Notes: generated by a model not told the origin, from the sequence alone. 64,000 nt of DNA from Streptomyces sp. Je 1-79 (GCF_025195125.1 NZ_JAMGSL010000014.1:140046-204045), one strand, 5' to 3'. Positions 29,824 to 38,866 are shown, counted from the stretch's first letter. Numbers and translations: made by a program.

Positions 29824-32031
29824 CTAGGAACCCTTCCCCGCCTTCTCCCGGACCTTCTCCGCGACATGGGACGGCATCGGCTCATGCCGGGCGTACGAGC
29901 GGTCGAAGCGGCCGGTGCCGTGCGAGACCGACCGCAGGTCGACCGCGTACCGCCCGATCTCGATCTCGGGGACCTCGGCACACACCAACGTCCGCCCCTG
30001 ACCCGCCTGTTCGGTGCCGACGACCCGGCCGCGACGCCCGGAGAGATCGCTCATCACCGGGCCCACGTACTCGTCCGGGACGAGCACCCGCACCTCGGCG
30101 ACCGGCTCCAGGAGCTGGATGTCCGCCTCGGCCGCCGCCTCGCGCAGCGCCAGCGCACCCGCGGTCTGGAACGCGGCGTCGGAGGAGTCGACCGAGTGCG
30201 CCTTGCCGTCGCGCAGCGTGATCCGCACGTCGACCAGCGGGTGCCCCGCGGCCACCCCGCGCGCGGCCTGGGCGCGCACGCCCTTCTCCACGGAGGGGAT
30301 GAACTGGCGCGGAACGGCCCCTCCGACCACCTTGTCGACGAACTCGATCCCGCTCCCCGTAGGCAGGGGCTCGACGTCGATCTCGCAGATCGCGTACTGG
30401 CCGTGGCCGCCGGACTGTTTGACGTGCCGGCCCCGCCCGGCCGACGCCGCGCCGAAGGTCTCGCGGAGCGCCACCTTGTACGGCACCGCGTCGACCTGCA
30501 CTCCGTACCGGTTGCGCAGGCGTTCCAGCGCCACGTCCATGTGAGCCTCGCCCAGGCACCACAGGACGACCTGGTGGGTGGCCTGGTTCTGCTCCAGACG
30601 CATCGTGGGGTCCTCGGCGACCAGCCTGGCCAGACCCTGCGAGAGACGGTCCTCGTCGGCCTTGCTGTGGGCCTCGATCGCCAGCGGGAGCAGGGGGTCG
30701 GGCATCGTCCAGGGCTCCATCAGGAGCGGGTCGTCCTTGCTGGAGAGGGTGTCGCCGGTCTCCGCCCTGCCGAGCTTGGCGACGCACGCGAGGTCGCCCG
30801 CCACGCACTTGCTCAGCTGGCGTTGCTGCTTGCCGAAGGGGGCGGTCAGCGCGCCGACCCGTTCGTCGACGTCGTGGTCCTCGTGCCCGCGGTCGGAGAG
30901 CCCGTGCCCGGAGACATGGATCGTCTCGTCCGGGCGCAGGGTTCCGGAGAAGACCCGGACCAGCGAGATCCGGCCGACGTACGGATCGGAGGCGGTCTTG
31001 ACGACCTCGGCGACGAGCGGCCCCTCGGGATCGCAGGTGACCGGGGGCCGCGGGACGCCGTCGGGCGTGGTCACCGCGGGAGCCTCACGCTCCAGCGGGG
31101 TCGGGAATCCGCCGGTGATCAGATCGAGGAGCTCGACGGTGCCGAGTCCCTGCTTGCCGCCGTCCGCGGCGGGCGCGGCGGCGAGCACCGGATGGAAGGT
31201 GCCCCGGGCGACGGCCTTCTCCAGGTCGTCGATCAGCGACGTGATGTCGATGTCCTCGCCGCCGAGATAGCGGTCCATGAGGGTCTCGTCCTCGCTCTCG
31301 GCGATGATCCCCTCGATGAGCCGGTTGCGGGCCTCGGCGATCAGCGGCCGCTGCCCCTCGTCCGGTGCGTTCTCCTGCCGTACCCCCGTGGAGTAGTCGA
31401 AGATCCGCTCCGAGAGCAGCCCGACCAGACCGGTGGTCGGCGCGTGCCCGTCCGGTGCCTCCGCGCCGGACAGCGGCAGGTACAGCGGGAGTACGGCGTC
31501 GGGATCGTCGCCGCCGAACATGGCGGAGCAGACCGAGGTCAGCTCGTCGAAGCCGGTGCGGGCGGTGTCCAGGTGCGTGACGACGATGGCGCGGGGCATG
31601 CCGACGGCCGCGCACTCCTCCCACACCATGCGGGTCGACCCGGCGATCGCGTCCGCCTCCTGGGCGGCCGAGACGACGAAGAGGGCCGCGTCCGCGGCGC
31701 GCAGACCGGCCCTCAGCTCCCCGACGAAGTCGGCGTATCCGGGTGTGTCGAGGAGATTGATCTTGACCCCGTCCCATTCGAGCGGGACGAGGGAGAGCTG
31801 TACGGAACGTTGCTGGCGGTGCTCGATCTCGTCGTGGTCGGAGAGCGTTCCGCCGTCCTCGACCCGTCCGGCCCGGTTGACCGCCCCCGCGGTCAGCGCC
31901 AGCGCCTCGACGAGCGTCGTCTTTCCCGATCCGCTGTGGCCGACCAGCACCACGTTCCGTACGGCCGAGGGCCGGTCGGCCGTTGGAGCCCTGCCGGCGG
32001 CTCCGGAGTGTGCGTTCGCCTTGTCGCCCAT
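29824..32031 (-). CDS. fusA2: EF-G2-like translational GTPase paralogue
   Basis: The 735-residue protein has the EF-G domain order: G domain with P-loop GHSGSGKTT (31-39), then domains II to V through the C-terminus. Two GTPase elements deviate. Switch II reads DTPGYADF, with Tyr99 where EF-G has catalytic His, and the G4 motif reads THLD instead of NKxD. I recall that the mycobacterial EF-G2 binds guanine nucleotides but lacks ribosome-stimulated GTP hydrolysis, which agrees with the Tyr substitution. The role is unknown; it is not the essential EF-G. It diverges from pgsA across 250 bp. Confidence 0.9.
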   Translation of the reverse strand: MGDKANAHSGAAGRAPTADRPSAVRNVVLVGHSGSGKTTLVEALALTAGAVNRAGRVEDGGTLSDHDEIEHRQQRSVQLSLVPLEWDGVKINLLDTPGYADFVGELRAGLRAADAALFVVSAAQEADAIAGSTRMVWEECAAVGMPRAIVVTHLDTARTGFDELTSVCSAMFGGDDPDAVLPLYLPLSGAEAPDGHAPTTGLVGLLSERIFDYSTGVRQENAPDEGQRPLIAEARNRLIEGIIAESEDETLMDRYLGGEDIDITSLIDDLEKAVARGTFHPVLAAAPAADGGKQGLGTVELLDLITGGFPTPLEREAPAVTTPDGVPRPPVTCDPEGPLVAEVVKTASDPYVGRISLVRVFSGTLRPDETIHVSGHGLSDRGHEDHDVDERVGALTAPFGKQQRQLSKCVAGDLACVAKLGRAETGDTLSSKDDPLLMEPWTMPDPLLPLAIEAHSKADEDRLSQGLARLVAEDPTMRLEQNQATHQVVLWCLGEAHMDVALERLRNRYGVQVDAVPYKVALRETFGAASAGRGRHVKQSGGHGQYAICEIDVEPLPTGSGIEFVDKVVGGAVPRQFIPSVEKGVRAQAARGVAAGHPLVDVRITLRDGKAHSVDSSDAAFQTAGALALREAAAEADIQLLEPVAEVRVLVPDEYVGPVMSDLSGRRGRVVGTEQAGQGRTLVCAEVPEIEIGRYAVDLRSVSHGTGRFDRSYARHEPMPSHVAEKVREKAGKGS

Positions 32032-32281
32032 GAGGGGTCCTCCCGATCGCTTGCACCGCTCGCTCGCGCGGTGAGGCGGGACGCGGGCGCAGGGGGAGAC
32101 GCTGGGCAGCTCCGGCGGTGCCCGCGGTTGTCCTTCGAGCTTTGCACCGACGTCATGGTGCGTCCATACGTCGTACCCGACGCGGCGTGCGGGTGCCCCG
32201 CGGTCCGCCGGAAGGCTCGCTGGCTACGATGGGCGGGCCGGTGGTCGTAGGGACCGCGGCCCACCGAACCTCGGGAAGGCC

Positions 32282-32956
32282 ATGCTGAACAAGTACGCGC
32301 GTGCATTTTTTACGCGTGTCCTCACACCGTTCGCCGCGTTTCTGCTCCGGCGGGGCGTCAGCCCCGACGCGGTCACGCTCATCGGCACGGCCGGAGTGAT
32401 GGCGGGAGCCCTGGTCTTCTTCCCCAGGGGGGAGTTCTTCTGGGGCACGATCGTCATCACCCTCTTCGTCTTCTCCGACCTCGTCGACGGGAACATGGCG
32501 CGCCAGGCGGGGATCTCCAGCCGCTGGGGCGCGTTCCTCGACTCGACCCTCGACCGGGTCGCCGACGGCGCCATCTTCGGTGGCTTCGCGCTCTGGTACG
32601 CGGGTACCGGCAACGACAACGTGCTGTGCGCGGTCTCCATCTTCTGCCTGGCCAGCGGTCAGGTCGTCTCGTACACCAAGGCGCGTGGTGAATCGATTGG
32701 CCTGCCGGTCGCGGTCAACGGGCTGGTGGAGCGGGCCGAGCGGCTCGTGATCTCCCTCGTCGCCGCGGGCCTCGCCGGACTGCACGCCTTCGGCGTGCCG
32801 GGTGTCGACGTCCTGCTGCCGATCGCGCTCTGGATCGTGGCCGCGGGCAGCGCGGTGACCCTCGGTCAGCGAGTGGTCACGGTACGACGGGAATCGGCCG
32901 AGGCCGACGCGGCCGCGGACGCGCCCGGTGCGCGGGGGAACGAGGCGACGTCATGA
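32282..32956 (+). CDS. pgsA: Phosphatidylinositol phosphate synthase (CDP-alcohol phosphatidyltransferase)
   Basis: The 224-residue membrane enzyme has a perfect CDP-alcohol phosphotransferase signature: Asp66, Asp69, Gly70, Ala73, Arg74, Gly83, Asp87 and Asp91. Six hydrophobic helices are visible. In actinobacteria the homologue at this locus condenses CDP-diacylglycerol with inositol-1-phosphate to make phosphatidylinositol phosphate, the anchor for mannosides. The coupled patA and pimA genes make that role more likely than phosphatidylglycerophosphate synthesis. GGGAAGG precedes ATG 32282. Confidence 0.92.
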   Translation: MLNKYARAFFTRVLTPFAAFLLRRGVSPDAVTLIGTAGVMAGALVFFPRGEFFWGTIVITLFVFSDLVDGNMARQAGISSRWGAFLDSTLDRVADGAIFGGFALWYAGTGNDNVLCAVSIFCLASGQVVSYTKARGESIGLPVAVNGLVERAERLVISLVAAGLAGLHAFGVPGVDVLLPIALWIVAAGSAVTLGQRVVTVRRESAEADAAADAPGARGNEATS

Positions 32957-33879
32957 GCGGGATGAAGGACCGGCTGACGGACGGCCTGTACGGGCTGGGC
33001 TGGGCGACCGTGAAGAAGCTGCCGGAGCCGGTGGCCGCCGGGCTCGGCCGAAGGATCGCCGACACCGCCTGGAAGCGGCGCGGCAAGAGCGTGCTGCGGC
33101 TGGAGTCGAACCTCGCGCGTGTGGTGCCCGACGCCGGCCCCGAGCGGCTCCGTGAGCTGTCGAAGGCCGGCATGCGCTCGTACATGCGGTACTGGATGGA
33201 GTCCTTCCGGCTGCCGACCTGGAGCAGGGAACGGGTCGACAGCGGCATCGACATCAAGGACGTCCATCATCTGAAGGACGGTCTCGCCGCGGGCCGTGGC
33301 GTCATCCTCGCGCTGCCGCACCTGGCCAACTGGGACCTCGCGGGCGTCTGGGTGACCCGCTCGCTCGGCGTGCCGTTCACGACGGTCGCGGAGCGGCTCA
33401 AGCCGGAGACGCTGTACGACCGGTTCGTCGCCTACCGCGAGTCGCTGGGCATGGAGGTCCTGCCGCACTCCGGAGGCTCCGCCTTCGGAACGCTCGCACG
33501 CCGGCTGCGGGACGGTGGCCTGATCTGCCTGGTCGCCGACCGTGACCTGTCGGCCTCGGGCACCGAGGTCACCTTCTTCGGGGAGACGGCGCGGATGCCG
33601 GCCGGCCCCGCGCTGCTCGCCCAGCAGACGGGCGCGCTGCTGTTTCCGGTGACCCTCTGGTACGACGACACCCCGGTCATGAGGGGGCAGATCCATACGC
33701 CCGTCGACGTACCCGAGTCAGGTACCCGGGCCGAGAAGACGTCCGTGATGACACAGGCGCTGGCCGATGCCTTCGCCGCCGGAATCGCGGACCACCCGGA
33801 GGACTGGCACATGCTCCAGCGGCTGTGGCTGAAGGACCTGGAGGAGCGCGAGCCGCTCGGAGAGGAGCGACGGACGTGA
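32953..33879 (+). CDS. patA: Phosphatidylinositol mannoside acyltransferase
   Basis: The ATG at 32953 overlaps the pgsA stop as ATGA. The 308-residue protein belongs to the lysophospholipid/lauroyl acyltransferase family, with PHLANWD giving the HxxxxD pair His123 and Asp128. In the mycobacterial equivalent, PatA transfers palmitate from acyl-CoA to the mannose of PIM1 at the inner membrane face. The surrounding pgsA and pimA genes support the same role here. No transmembrane helix is obvious, so it is probably peripheral. Confidence 0.9.
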   Translation: MSGMKDRLTDGLYGLGWATVKKLPEPVAAGLGRRIADTAWKRRGKSVLRLESNLARVVPDAGPERLRELSKAGMRSYMRYWMESFRLPTWSRERVDSGIDIKDVHHLKDGLAAGRGVILALPHLANWDLAGVWVTRSLGVPFTTVAERLKPETLYDRFVAYRESLGMEVLPHSGGSAFGTLARRLRDGGLICLVADRDLSASGTEVTFFGETARMPAGPALLAQQTGALLFPVTLWYDDTPVMRGQIHTPVDVPESGTRAEKTSVMTQALADAFAAGIADHPEDWHMLQRLWLKDLEEREPLGEERRT

Positions 33880-35036
33880 AGATCGGAATCGTCTGCCCCT
33901 ACTCCTGGGACGTGCCGGGCGGCGTCCAGTTCCACATCCGGGACCTCGCCGAACACCTGATCAGGCTCGGGCACGAGGTCTCGGTGCTCGCCCCCGCCGA
34001 CGACGAGACACCGCTGCCGCCGTACGTCGTCTCGGCGGGGCGCGCGGTGCCGGTGCCGTACAACGGCTCGGTGGCCCGGCTGAACTTCGGCTTCCTGTCG
34101 GCGGCCCGCGTACGGCGCTGGCTGCACGACGGCACCTTCGACGTGATCCACATCCACGAGCCGGCCTCGCCCTCGCTGGGCCTGCTGAGCTGCTGGGCGG
34201 CGCAGGGGCCGATCGTCGCGACCTTCCACACGTCGAACCCGCGCTCGCGGGCGATGATCGCCGCGTACCCGATCCTGCAGCCCGCGCTGGAGAAGATCAG
34301 CGCACGGATCGCGGTGAGCGAGTACGCGCGCCGGACCCTGGTCGAGCACCTCGGCGGCGACGCGGTCGTCATCCCCAACGGTGTCGACGTGGACTTCTTC
34401 GCCCGGGCCGAGCCGAAGAAGGAGTGGCAGGGGCAGACCCTGGGCTTCATCGGGCGGATCGACGAGCCCCGTAAGGGCCTTCCGGTCCTGATGAAGGCGC
34501 TGCCGAAGATCCTCGCGGAGCGGCCGGAGACACGGCTGCTCGTCGCCGGGCGCGGTGACGAGGAGGAGGCGGTGGCCTCCCTGCCGCGCGAGATGCGGGA
34601 GCGCGTCGAGTTCCTCGGGATGGTCAGCGACGAGGACAAGGCGCGGCTGCTGCGCAGCGTCGACGTCTACGTGGCCCCGAACACGGGCGGCGAGAGCTTC
34701 GGCATCATCCTCGTCGAGGCGCTGTCGGCGGGCGCGGCGGTCCTCGCCTCGGACCTGGACGCCTTCGCCCAGGTCCTCGACCAGGGCGCCGCGGGCGAAC
34801 TCTTCGCCAACGAGGACGCCGACGCGCTGGCGGACGCGGCGGTCCGGCTCCTCGGCGACGAGGTGCGGCGCAAGGAGCTGAGCAGGCGCGGCAGCGCGCA
34901 TGTGCGGCGCTTCGACTGGTCGACGGTGGGCGCGGACATCCTCGCGGTCTACGAGACGGTGACGGACGGCGCGGCGTCGGTGGCGACGGACGAACGCGTG
35001 GGCCTGCGGGCGCGGTTGGGCCTGGGACGGGACTGA
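33876..35036 (+). CDS. pimA: Phosphatidylinositol alpha-mannosyltransferase PimA (GT4)
   Basis: GTG 33876 overlaps the patA stop as GTGA, with GAGAGGAG (33860-33867) upstream, so I use it rather than an earlier frame start. The 386-residue GT-B enzyme begins with the Rossmann strand MKIGIVCPYSWDVPGGVQ and has the GT4 ESFGIILVEAL E(x)7E motif. It would transfer mannose from GDP-mannose to phosphatidylinositol, the first step of PIM synthesis. The gene ends in the first unit of a tandem repeat array. Confidence 0.92.
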   Translation: MKIGIVCPYSWDVPGGVQFHIRDLAEHLIRLGHEVSVLAPADDETPLPPYVVSAGRAVPVPYNGSVARLNFGFLSAARVRRWLHDGTFDVIHIHEPASPSLGLLSCWAAQGPIVATFHTSNPRSRAMIAAYPILQPALEKISARIAVSEYARRTLVEHLGGDAVVIPNGVDVDFFARAEPKKEWQGQTLGFIGRIDEPRKGLPVLMKALPKILAERPETRLLVAGRGDEEEAVASLPREMRERVEFLGMVSDEDKARLLRSVDVYVAPNTGGESFGIILVEALSAGAAVLASDLDAFAQVLDQGAAGELFANEDADALADAAVRLLGDEVRRKELSRRGSAHVRRFDWSTVGADILAVYETVTDGAASVATDERVGLRARLGLGRD

Positions 35037-35250
35037 GCGTTTTCGGGGCCGCCCGGCCCTGGCCGGGACTGAGCGTCCAGTCGGGCCCGCCCGGCCTGAC
35101 GGGGCGGGGCTGAACGTTTTTCGGGCCGGCCCGGTCGGACGGGGTGGGGCTGAGCGTTCCCCGACGGGGTGAGACTGAGCGCCCACCGGGCCCGCCCGGT
35201 CCGACGGAGTGGGACTGGGCGTCCCCCGGGCCCGCTCGGCCCGAAGGAGT
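35029..35250 (+). repeat. Six degenerate tandem repeats of about 40 bp
   Basis: Each unit begins GGG(A/G)CTGAGCGT-like and continues with a CGGGCC-rich stretch ending (C/G)GACGG(G/A)GT. Units start at 35029, 35065, 35106, 35146, 35171 and 35211, with lengths 36, 41, 40, 25, 40 and 40. The first unit contains the pimA stop codon. The period is not a multiple of three, so the array is not coding. Together with 35251-35373 it fills the pimA-LemA gap, where I see no other gene. Confidence 0.8.
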
Positions 35251-35373
35251 GGCACGACGGTGAACACACGGCTCGCGGGGCCGGCCGGGCGGGCGGGTGG
35301 CGACCGTCCGGTGCGCCCACGACCGTGACCTCCGGGAAGGGGGCCTGTCGTCGCGACGGTAGCCTGTGCGCCC

Positions 35374-35916
35374 GTGACCGTAACCCTGATCTGGACCGTC
35401 GTCGCGCTGATCGCGATCGGCCTGTACCTCAGCTGGACCGCCGGCCGGCTCGACCGGCTGCACTCGCGGATCGACGCCGCCCGCGCCGCCCTCGACGCCC
35501 AGCTGCTGCGCCGCGCCTCGGTCGCCCAGGAGCTGGCCACGTCCGGAGTGCTCGACCCGGCCGCCTCGATCGTGCTCTACGAGGCCGCGCACGCCGCCCG
35601 GCAGGCCGAGGAGGACCACCGGGAGGTCGCCGAGAGCGAGCTGAGCCAGGCGCTGCGGGCCGTGTTCGGCGAGGCCGAGCAGGTCGAGGCGGTACGGGAG
35701 GCCCCCGGCGGCGAGGACGCCGCGGGCGAGCTCGCGGCCGCCGTCCGCCGCGTTCCGATGGCCCGCAGGTTCCACAACGACGCCGTCCGCGCAGCACGGG
35801 CGCTGCGCCGCCACCGCACGGTGCGCTGGTTCCGGCTGGCAGGCCACGCCCCGTTTCCGCTCGCCTTCGAAATGGACGATGAGCCGCCCGTCGCCCTTGC
35901 CGATCGCCCGGCCTGA
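35374..35916 (+). CDS. LemA-like membrane-anchored protein
   Basis: The 180-residue product begins with a membrane helix (TLIWTVVALIAIGLYLSW) followed by a long helical stretch, RLDRLHSRIDAARAALDAQL, that resembles the start of LemA proteins. The rest is helical, with an acidic patch near residue 110. The function is unknown. TAGCCT (35360-35365) ends eight bases before GTG 35374, suggesting a leaderless mRNA and fixing the start. Confidence 0.72.
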   Translation: MTVTLIWTVVALIAIGLYLSWTAGRLDRLHSRIDAARAALDAQLLRRASVAQELATSGVLDPAASIVLYEAAHAARQAEEDHREVAESELSQALRAVFGEAEQVEAVREAPGGEDAAGELAAAVRRVPMARRFHNDAVRAARALRRHRTVRWFRLAGHAPFPLAFEMDDEPPVALADRPA

Positions 35917-36038
35917 CCCGCTCCGGCCTGCGAAACAGCCAAAACGATCCACCGGCTACCCATTGGCCCTTGATGTGGACTGGTGGTGGCCTGTTTCCTC
36001 ACTCTTGTCTCAACACCGCTTTCACGAGTGAGGTCCCC

Positions 36039-36953
36039 GTGTCCACCACGCTTCCCAACAGCACCCAGTCTCCCGAGACCGGCACCGCGCGCGTCAAGCG
36101 CGGCATGGCCGAGCAGCTCAAGGGCGGCGTGATCATGGACGTGGTCAACGCCGAGCAGGCGAAGATCGCCGAGGACGCCGGCGCCGTCGCCGTCATGGCC
36201 CTCGAGCGGGTCCCCGCCGACATCCGCAAGGACGGCGGCGTCGCCCGGATGTCCGACCCGAACATGATCGAGGAGATCATCGGCGCGGTCTCCATCCCGG
36301 TCATGGCCAAGTCCCGCATCGGCCACTTCGTCGAGGCGCAGGTCCTGCAGTCCCTCGGCGTCGACTACATCGACGAGTCCGAGGTCCTCACCCCGGCCGA
36401 CGAGGTCAACCACTCCGACAAGTGGGCCTTCACCACCCCCTTCGTCTGTGGCGCCACCAACCTGGGCGAGGCCCTGCGCCGCATCGCCGAGGGCGCGGCC
36501 ATGATCCGCTCCAAGGGCGAGGCCGGCACCGGCAACGTCGTCGAGGCCGTCCGCCACCTGCGCCAGATCAAGAACGAGATCGCCAGGCTGCGCGGCTTCG
36601 ACAACAACGAGCTGTTCGCCGCCGCCAAGGACCTGCGCGCCCCGTACGAGCTCGTCAAGGAGGTCGCCGAGTTCGGCAAGCTGCCGGTCGTGCTGTTCTC
36701 CGCCGGTGGTGTCGCCACCCCCGCCGACGCCGCGCTGATGCGCCAGCTCGGCGCCGAGGGCGTCTTCGTCGGCTCCGGCATCTTCAAGTCGGGCGACCCG
36801 GCCAAGCGCGCCGCCGCCATCGTGAAGGCCACCACCTTCTACGACGACCCGAAGATCATCGCGGACGCCTCCCGCAACCTGGGCGAGGCCATGGTCGGCA
36901 TCAACTGCGACACCCTCCCCGAGTCCGAGCGCTACGCCAACCGCGGCTGGTAG
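36039..36953 (+). CDS. pdxS: Pyridoxal 5'-phosphate synthase subunit PdxS
   Basis: The 304-residue TIM-barrel subunit is highly conserved: VKRGMAEQLKGGVIMDVVN, KSRIGHFVEAQ with the catalytic Lys, and GEAGTGNVVEAVRH. It combines ribose 5-phosphate, glyceraldehyde 3-phosphate and ammonia into PLP. GTG 36039 follows GTGAGG and gives the usual length; the frame is open further upstream without a ribosome site. pdxT, which supplies the ammonia, follows after 6 bp. Confidence 0.97.
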   Translation: MSTTLPNSTQSPETGTARVKRGMAEQLKGGVIMDVVNAEQAKIAEDAGAVAVMALERVPADIRKDGGVARMSDPNMIEEIIGAVSIPVMAKSRIGHFVEAQVLQSLGVDYIDESEVLTPADEVNHSDKWAFTTPFVCGATNLGEALRRIAEGAAMIRSKGEAGTGNVVEAVRHLRQIKNEIARLRGFDNNELFAAAKDLRAPYELVKEVAEFGKLPVVLFSAGGVATPADAALMRQLGAEGVFVGSGIFKSGDPAKRAAAIVKATTFYDDPKIIADASRNLGEAMVGINCDTLPESERYANRGW

Positions 36954-36959
36954 TCACTC

Positions 36960-37550
36960 ATGACCACACCCGTGATCGGTGTCCTGGCTCTCCAGGGCGA
37001 CGTACGGGAGCACCTGATCGCCCTGGCCGCGGCTGACGCCGTGGCCAGGCCGGTCCGGCGCCCCGAGGAGCTCGCCGAGGTCGACGGCCTCGTCATACCC
37101 GGCGGCGAGTCCACCACCATCTCCAAGCTGGCCGTGCTCTTCGGCCTGATGGAGCCGCTGCGCGAACGCATCGCGGCCGGGATGCCGGTGTACGGCACCT
37201 GCGCCGGCCTGATCATGCTGGCGAACAAGATCCTCGACCCGCGCTCGGGCCAGGAGACCTTCGGCGGCATCGACATGATCGTCCGCCGCAACGCGTTCGG
37301 CCGCCAGAACGAGTCGTTCGAGGCCGGCGTCACCGTCACCGGCGTCGACGACGGCCCGGTGGAGGGCGTCTTCATCCGCGCCCCGTGGGTCGAGTCCGTC
37401 GGCGCGGAGGTCGAGGTGCTCGCCGAGCACGGGGGCCACATCGTGGCCGTACGACAGGGCCCGGCCCTGGCGACCTCGTTCCACCCCGAGCTCACCGGTG
37501 ATCACCGCATCCACGCCCTGTTCGTCGACATGGTGCGCTCCGCGCGGTGA
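36960..37550 (+). CDS. pdxT: Pyridoxal 5'-phosphate synthase glutaminase PdxT
   Basis: The 196-residue class I glutaminase has GGESTT for oxyanion and substrate binding, GTCAGL with nucleophile Cys81, and FHPEL with the His/Glu of the triad. It hydrolyses glutamine and channels ammonia to PdxS in the 12+12 complex. It follows pdxS by 6 bp and is certainly co-transcribed. Confidence 0.97.
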   Translation: MTTPVIGVLALQGDVREHLIALAAADAVARPVRRPEELAEVDGLVIPGGESTTISKLAVLFGLMEPLRERIAAGMPVYGTCAGLIMLANKILDPRSGQETFGGIDMIVRRNAFGRQNESFEAGVTVTGVDDGPVEGVFIRAPWVESVGAEVEVLAEHGGHIVAVRQGPALATSFHPELTGDHRIHALFVDMVRSAR

Positions 37551-37612
37551 CGAGGTCCCGGTAGGATCTCTGGGGTTCGTTCTGAAATGGGTTACGCGAA
37601 GGAGACAGGCAG

Positions 37613-38365
37613 ATGTCCGGCCACTCTAAATGGGCTACGACGAAGCACAAGAAGGCCGTGATCGACGCCAAGCGCGGCAAGCTCTTCGCGAAGCTGATCA
37701 AGAACATCGAGGTCGCCGCCCGGACCGGCGGTGCTGACCTGGACGGCAACCCGACGCTGTTCGACGCCGTGCAGAAGGCGAAGAAGAGCTCGGTCCCGAA
37801 CAAGAACATCGACTCGGCGATCAAGCGCGGCGGCGGCCTCGAGGCCGGCGGCGTCGACTACGAGACGATCATGTACGAGGGCTACGGCCCGAACGGTGTC
37901 GCGGTGCTCATCGAGTGCCTCACCGACAACCGCAACCGTGCCGCCTCCGACGTCCGCGTCGCCATGACCCGCAACGGCGGCTCCATGGCCGACCCCGGCT
38001 CGGTCTCGTACCTGTTCAACCGCAAGGGCGTCATCGTGCTGCCCAAGGGCGAGCTGACCGAGGACGACGTCCTCGGCGCCGTCCTCGACGCGGGTGCCGA
38101 AGAGGTCAACGACCTCGGTGAGAGCTTCGAGGTCATCAGCGAGGCCACCGACATGGTCGCCGTCCGTACCGCCCTCCAGGAGGCCGGCATCGACTACGAC
38201 TCGGCCGACTCCAACTTCCTCCCGACCATGCAGGTCGAGCTGGACGAGGAGGGCGCGCGCAAGATCTTCAAGCTGATCGACGCGCTGGAGGACAGCGACG
38301 ACGTGCAGAACGTCTTCGCCAACTTCGACGTCAGCGACGAGGTCATGGAGAAGGTCGACGCCTGA
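37613..38365 (+). CDS. yebC: YebC/PmpR-family protein
   Basis: The 250-residue protein starts MSGHSKWATTKHKKAVIDAKR, the unmistakable N-terminus of the YebC family, and is full length. Members are described as DNA-binding regulators or, more recently, as ribosome-associated factors helping at proline stretches. AAGGAG precedes the start. It lies between pdxT and the ruvCAB genes, as in other actinobacteria. An 18-bp terminator follows. Confidence 0.95.
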   Translation: MSGHSKWATTKHKKAVIDAKRGKLFAKLIKNIEVAARTGGADLDGNPTLFDAVQKAKKSSVPNKNIDSAIKRGGGLEAGGVDYETIMYEGYGPNGVAVLIECLTDNRNRAASDVRVAMTRNGGSMADPGSVSYLFNRKGVIVLPKGELTEDDVLGAVLDAGAEEVNDLGESFEVISEATDMVAVRTALQEAGIDYDSADSNFLPTMQVELDEEGARKIFKLIDALEDSDDVQNVFANFDVSDEVMEKVDA

Positions 38366-38389
38366 CGCAGGGGCCGCACCCGCAGACAG

Positions 38390-38429
38390 AACAGGCCGGA
38401 CCGACGGGTATCCGTCGGTCCGGCCTGTT
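38390..38429 (+). terminator. 18-bp perfect hairpin terminator after yebC
   Basis: AACAGGCCGGACCGACGG (38390-38407) pairs exactly with 38412-38429 across GTAT and is followed by TCTGTC. It lies between convergent yebC and the small secreted protein gene. Confidence 0.88.
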
Positions 38430-38563
38430 TCTGTCGGGCCGTTCGAGCCGACTGTCCCGAGGGCCGGGCCCTGGGGGCGAACGACAGCGGCCCGCCGGAA
38501 CACCGGCGAGCCGCTCATAGAAATCCCGGCTGGGTCAGGACTCAGCGGGAGACGGGATCACGC

Positions 38564-38866
38564 TCAGTCGATCCGCTTGAAGTCGCCCGAGTTCTTGACG
38601 CTCCCCGAAGCGCCACCAGCGGCGGTGACCTTCTTCATCCTGCTGGTCCTGCCGTCCTGCCACCACACGTTCATGGAGGCCTCGTAGGAGCAGGTGTTGC
38701 GGTAGTACACCGTGGTGGTGGTCCAGCCCTCGGCCCAGGACCAGCTGAAGCAGCCGGTCTTTCCGCGGTGAATTTCCGAGGACGCCGCCTGGGCGGGCGA
38801 GCTGAGGCCCACGGTGGCGAGAGCGAGCGCGGCGCCCGTGACGCCGATCTTGGACATGCGACGCAT
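38564..38866 (-). CDS. Small secreted protein of unknown function (100 aa)
   Basis: A signal peptide is clear: basic MRRMSK, a hydrophobic stretch, then SSPAQA before the mature part, giving about 73 secreted residues. The mature protein has two Cys (about residues 39 and 59) that could form a disulphide, is rich in Trp, Ser and Thr, and is basic near the end. AGGGGGA lies just upstream of ATG 38866. No family is recognised. Among the core genes here it looks lineage-specific. It diverges from ruvC. Confidence 0.8.
   Translation of the reverse strand: MRRMSKIGVTGAALALATVGLSSPAQAASSEIHRGKTGCFSWSWAEGWTTTTVYYRNTCSYEASMNVWWQDGRTSRMKKVTAAGGASGSVKNSGDFKRID

Noticed and set aside
35029..35250. CRISPR array
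   Set aside because: The 40-bp units are contiguous and degenerate, with no unique spacers and no cas genes nearby.
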